From Roseateles oligotrophus (GTDB lineage: Bacteria > Pseudomonadota > Gammaproteobacteria > Burkholderiales > Burkholderiaceae_C), in assembly GCF_025717515.1 (NCBI RefSeq), contig NZ_JAJIRN010000006.1, forward strand, positions 310,001-374,000: 64,000 nt of DNA, written 5' to 3'. The position numbers were made by a program, and so were the translations under genes. The notes under the pieces are model-generated. The model saw only the letters and a program-made list of their open reading frames with translations, was not told the origin of the DNA and did no database searches. Shown here one piece after another: positions 63,005 to 64,000 of this stretch (position 1 is its first letter; each line of letters begins with the position of its first letter).

Positions 63005-64000
63005 ATGCCTGTTTCACCCCTTCTGACGAGTCCTGCCATGCCGCCCAAGCCAGTTAGTCCAGTGTCCCGCGCCAAAAAGTCTGCACCCACCGCTGCCGAC
63101 AAAAACCAGCCCTTGATGGATGACATCCGCCTGCTGGGCCGCATTCTGGGCGAGGTGATTCGCGAGCAAGAGGGGCGCGACACCTATGAGCTGATCGAGC
63201 GCATCCGAAAGCTCTCGGTCGCGTATCGTCACAAGGCCGACGCGCAGGCGGGCAAAAGCTTTGACAAGCTGCTCAAGAGCCTGAGCGGCGAGCAAGCGGT
63301 CAGCGTGATCCGCGCCTTCAGCTATTTCTCGCATCTGGCCAATATCGCCGAGGACCGCCACCATGTGCGCCGGCGCGAAATCCATGAACGCGCCGGCAGC
63401 CAACAAGCCGGCTCGCTGGCCTTCGCGCTGGAGCGCTTGCATGAAGCCGGCGTGCGTCCGGCCGAGATCGCCAAGACCTTGCACCACGGCTTCATCTCGC
63501 CGGTCTTGACCGCCCACCCGACCGAGGTGCAGCGCAAGAGCATTCTGGACGCCGAGCGCGCCGTCGCGCAATTGGTCGAGCAGCGCGATGAGCTGCACAC
63601 CGAGCGCGAGCACCGTGACAACGAGGCCGCCATCCGCGCCCGCGTCACCCAGCTCTGGCAGACCCGCATGCTGCGCTACAGCAAGCTCACAGTCGCCGAC
63701 GAGATCGAGAACGCGCTGTCCTACTACCAGTCGACCTTTTTGCGTCAGATCCCCAAGCTCTATGCCGAGCTGGAAGAGGCACTGCCGGGCCATGACTTCA
63801 ACAGCTTTTTGCGCATGGGCCATTGGATCGGCGGCGACCGTGACGGCAACCCCAATGTCACCGCCACGACGATGCGCCACGCGCTGGCACGGCAGAGCGA
63901 GGTGGCGCTGCGCCACTACCTGACCGAGCTGCATGAGCTGGGCGCGGAGCTGTCGATCTCGGCAAGGCTGGCGCAGGTCTCGCCCGCGATGCAGGCCTTG
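63005..64000 (+). CDS. ppc: Phosphoenolpyruvate carboxylase, 5' part (runs off the window)
   Basis: The 332 codons present encode the N-terminal third of PEP carboxylase: [20 protein letters not shown], the catalytic His171 in [16 protein letters not shown], and the [14 protein letters not shown] loop. The enzyme fixes bicarbonate onto PEP to give oxaloacetate. ATG 63005 and ATG 63038 are both possible starts; neither has a strong ribosome binding site. The gene continues past base 64000. Nearness to hemC is common in this group, but here a two-component system and a peroxidase gene lie between. Confidence 0.95.
   Translation, partial: MPVSPLLTSPAMPPKPVSPVSRAKKSAPTAADKNQPLMDDIRLLGRILGEVIREQEGRDTYELIERIRKLSVAYRHKADAQAGKSFDKLLKSLSGEQAVSVIRAFSYFSHLANIAEDRHHVRRREIHERAGSQQAGSLAFALERLHEAGVRPAEIAKTLHHGFISPVLTAHPTEVQRKSILDAERAVAQLVEQRDELHTEREHRDNEAAIRARVTQLWQTRMLRYSKLTVADEIENALSYYQSTFLRQIPKLYAELEEALPGHDFNSFLRMGHWIGGDRDGNPNVTATTMRHALARQSEVALRHYLTELHELGAELSISARLAQVSPAMQAL

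Overview
The window is GC-rich, densely coded DNA from a betaproteobacterium, most likely Burkholderiales of the Rubrivivax-Leptothrix-Roseateles-Paucibacter kind. This placement is inferred from gene content and order: gmk-rpoZ-spoT/relA-greB, hemCDXY next to ppc, and urtABCDE together with a urease operon. No rRNA, CRISPR array, recognisable transposase or integrase gene was found.

Layout. (1) 1-6.5 kb holds a small redox/detoxification neighbourhood: two AhpD-like carboxymuconolactone decarboxylase family proteins, a LysR regulator, a quinone-oxidoreductase-like dehydrogenase, a DUF1330 protein, a GST and an orphan dihydrolipoamide-dehydrogenase-like flavoprotein. (2) 6.7-9.4 kb encodes a methyl-accepting chemotaxis protein beside a periplasmic solute-binding protein. 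(3) 9.8-20 kb carries YHS and DoxX proteins followed by a tightly overlapping nine-gene operon of arsenosugar type: ArsS radical SAM, a TVP38-mercuric-reductase-like fusion, DUF547, two arsenosugar-associated glycosyltransferases, a SelD-associated-type flavoprotein and a PhnDEC-like ABC transporter. (4) 20-25 kb has a DUF3047 protein, a second LysR, a truncated LysR, a PAS-GAF-GGDEF diguanylate cyclase and a PPOX-fold protein.

(5) 25-36.5 kb is the urease region. On the minus strand run ureA, a mini HupE/UreJ-like membrane protein, ureB, ureC, a GNAT gene, ureE, ureF and ureG, with ureD displaced to the far end. A good sigma-54 type promoter lies before ureA. Divergent from it is a large NCS1-permease/histidine-kinase/receiver fusion with its LuxR-type response regulator. 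(6) 36.6-42 kb is accessory DNA: a HipA/YjjJ-like kinase with phased repeats at its start, a decayed ParE-like toxin, a secreted PHA depolymerase, and two integron-like gene cassettes (tautomerase and GNAT) with an attC site between them. The cassettes lie between two inverted copies of a long repeat whose internal hairpins differ in sequence but keep perfect pairing.

(7) 42.4-49.3 kb has an alpha/beta hydrolase and the urea ABC transporter urtABCDE. (8) 49.7-54.7 kb is core: gmk, rpoZ, a bifunctional (p)ppGpp enzyme, greB and a CoA-transferase, followed by two identical tRNA-Arg(ACG) genes. (9) 55.1-64 kb holds a minus-strand run of sensor kinase, response regulator, hemC, hemD, hemX and hemY, a divergent di-haem peroxidase lipoprotein, and the 5' part of ppc, which runs off the window.

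The parts fit together best around nitrogen: urea import (Urt), hydrolysis (Ure), a sigma-54 promoter and an adjacent transporter-like sensor kinase suggest a urea/purine nitrogen module. The arsenosugar-type operon looks like a second coherent pathway. These links are inferences from context; all family assignments come from reading motifs, with no database search.
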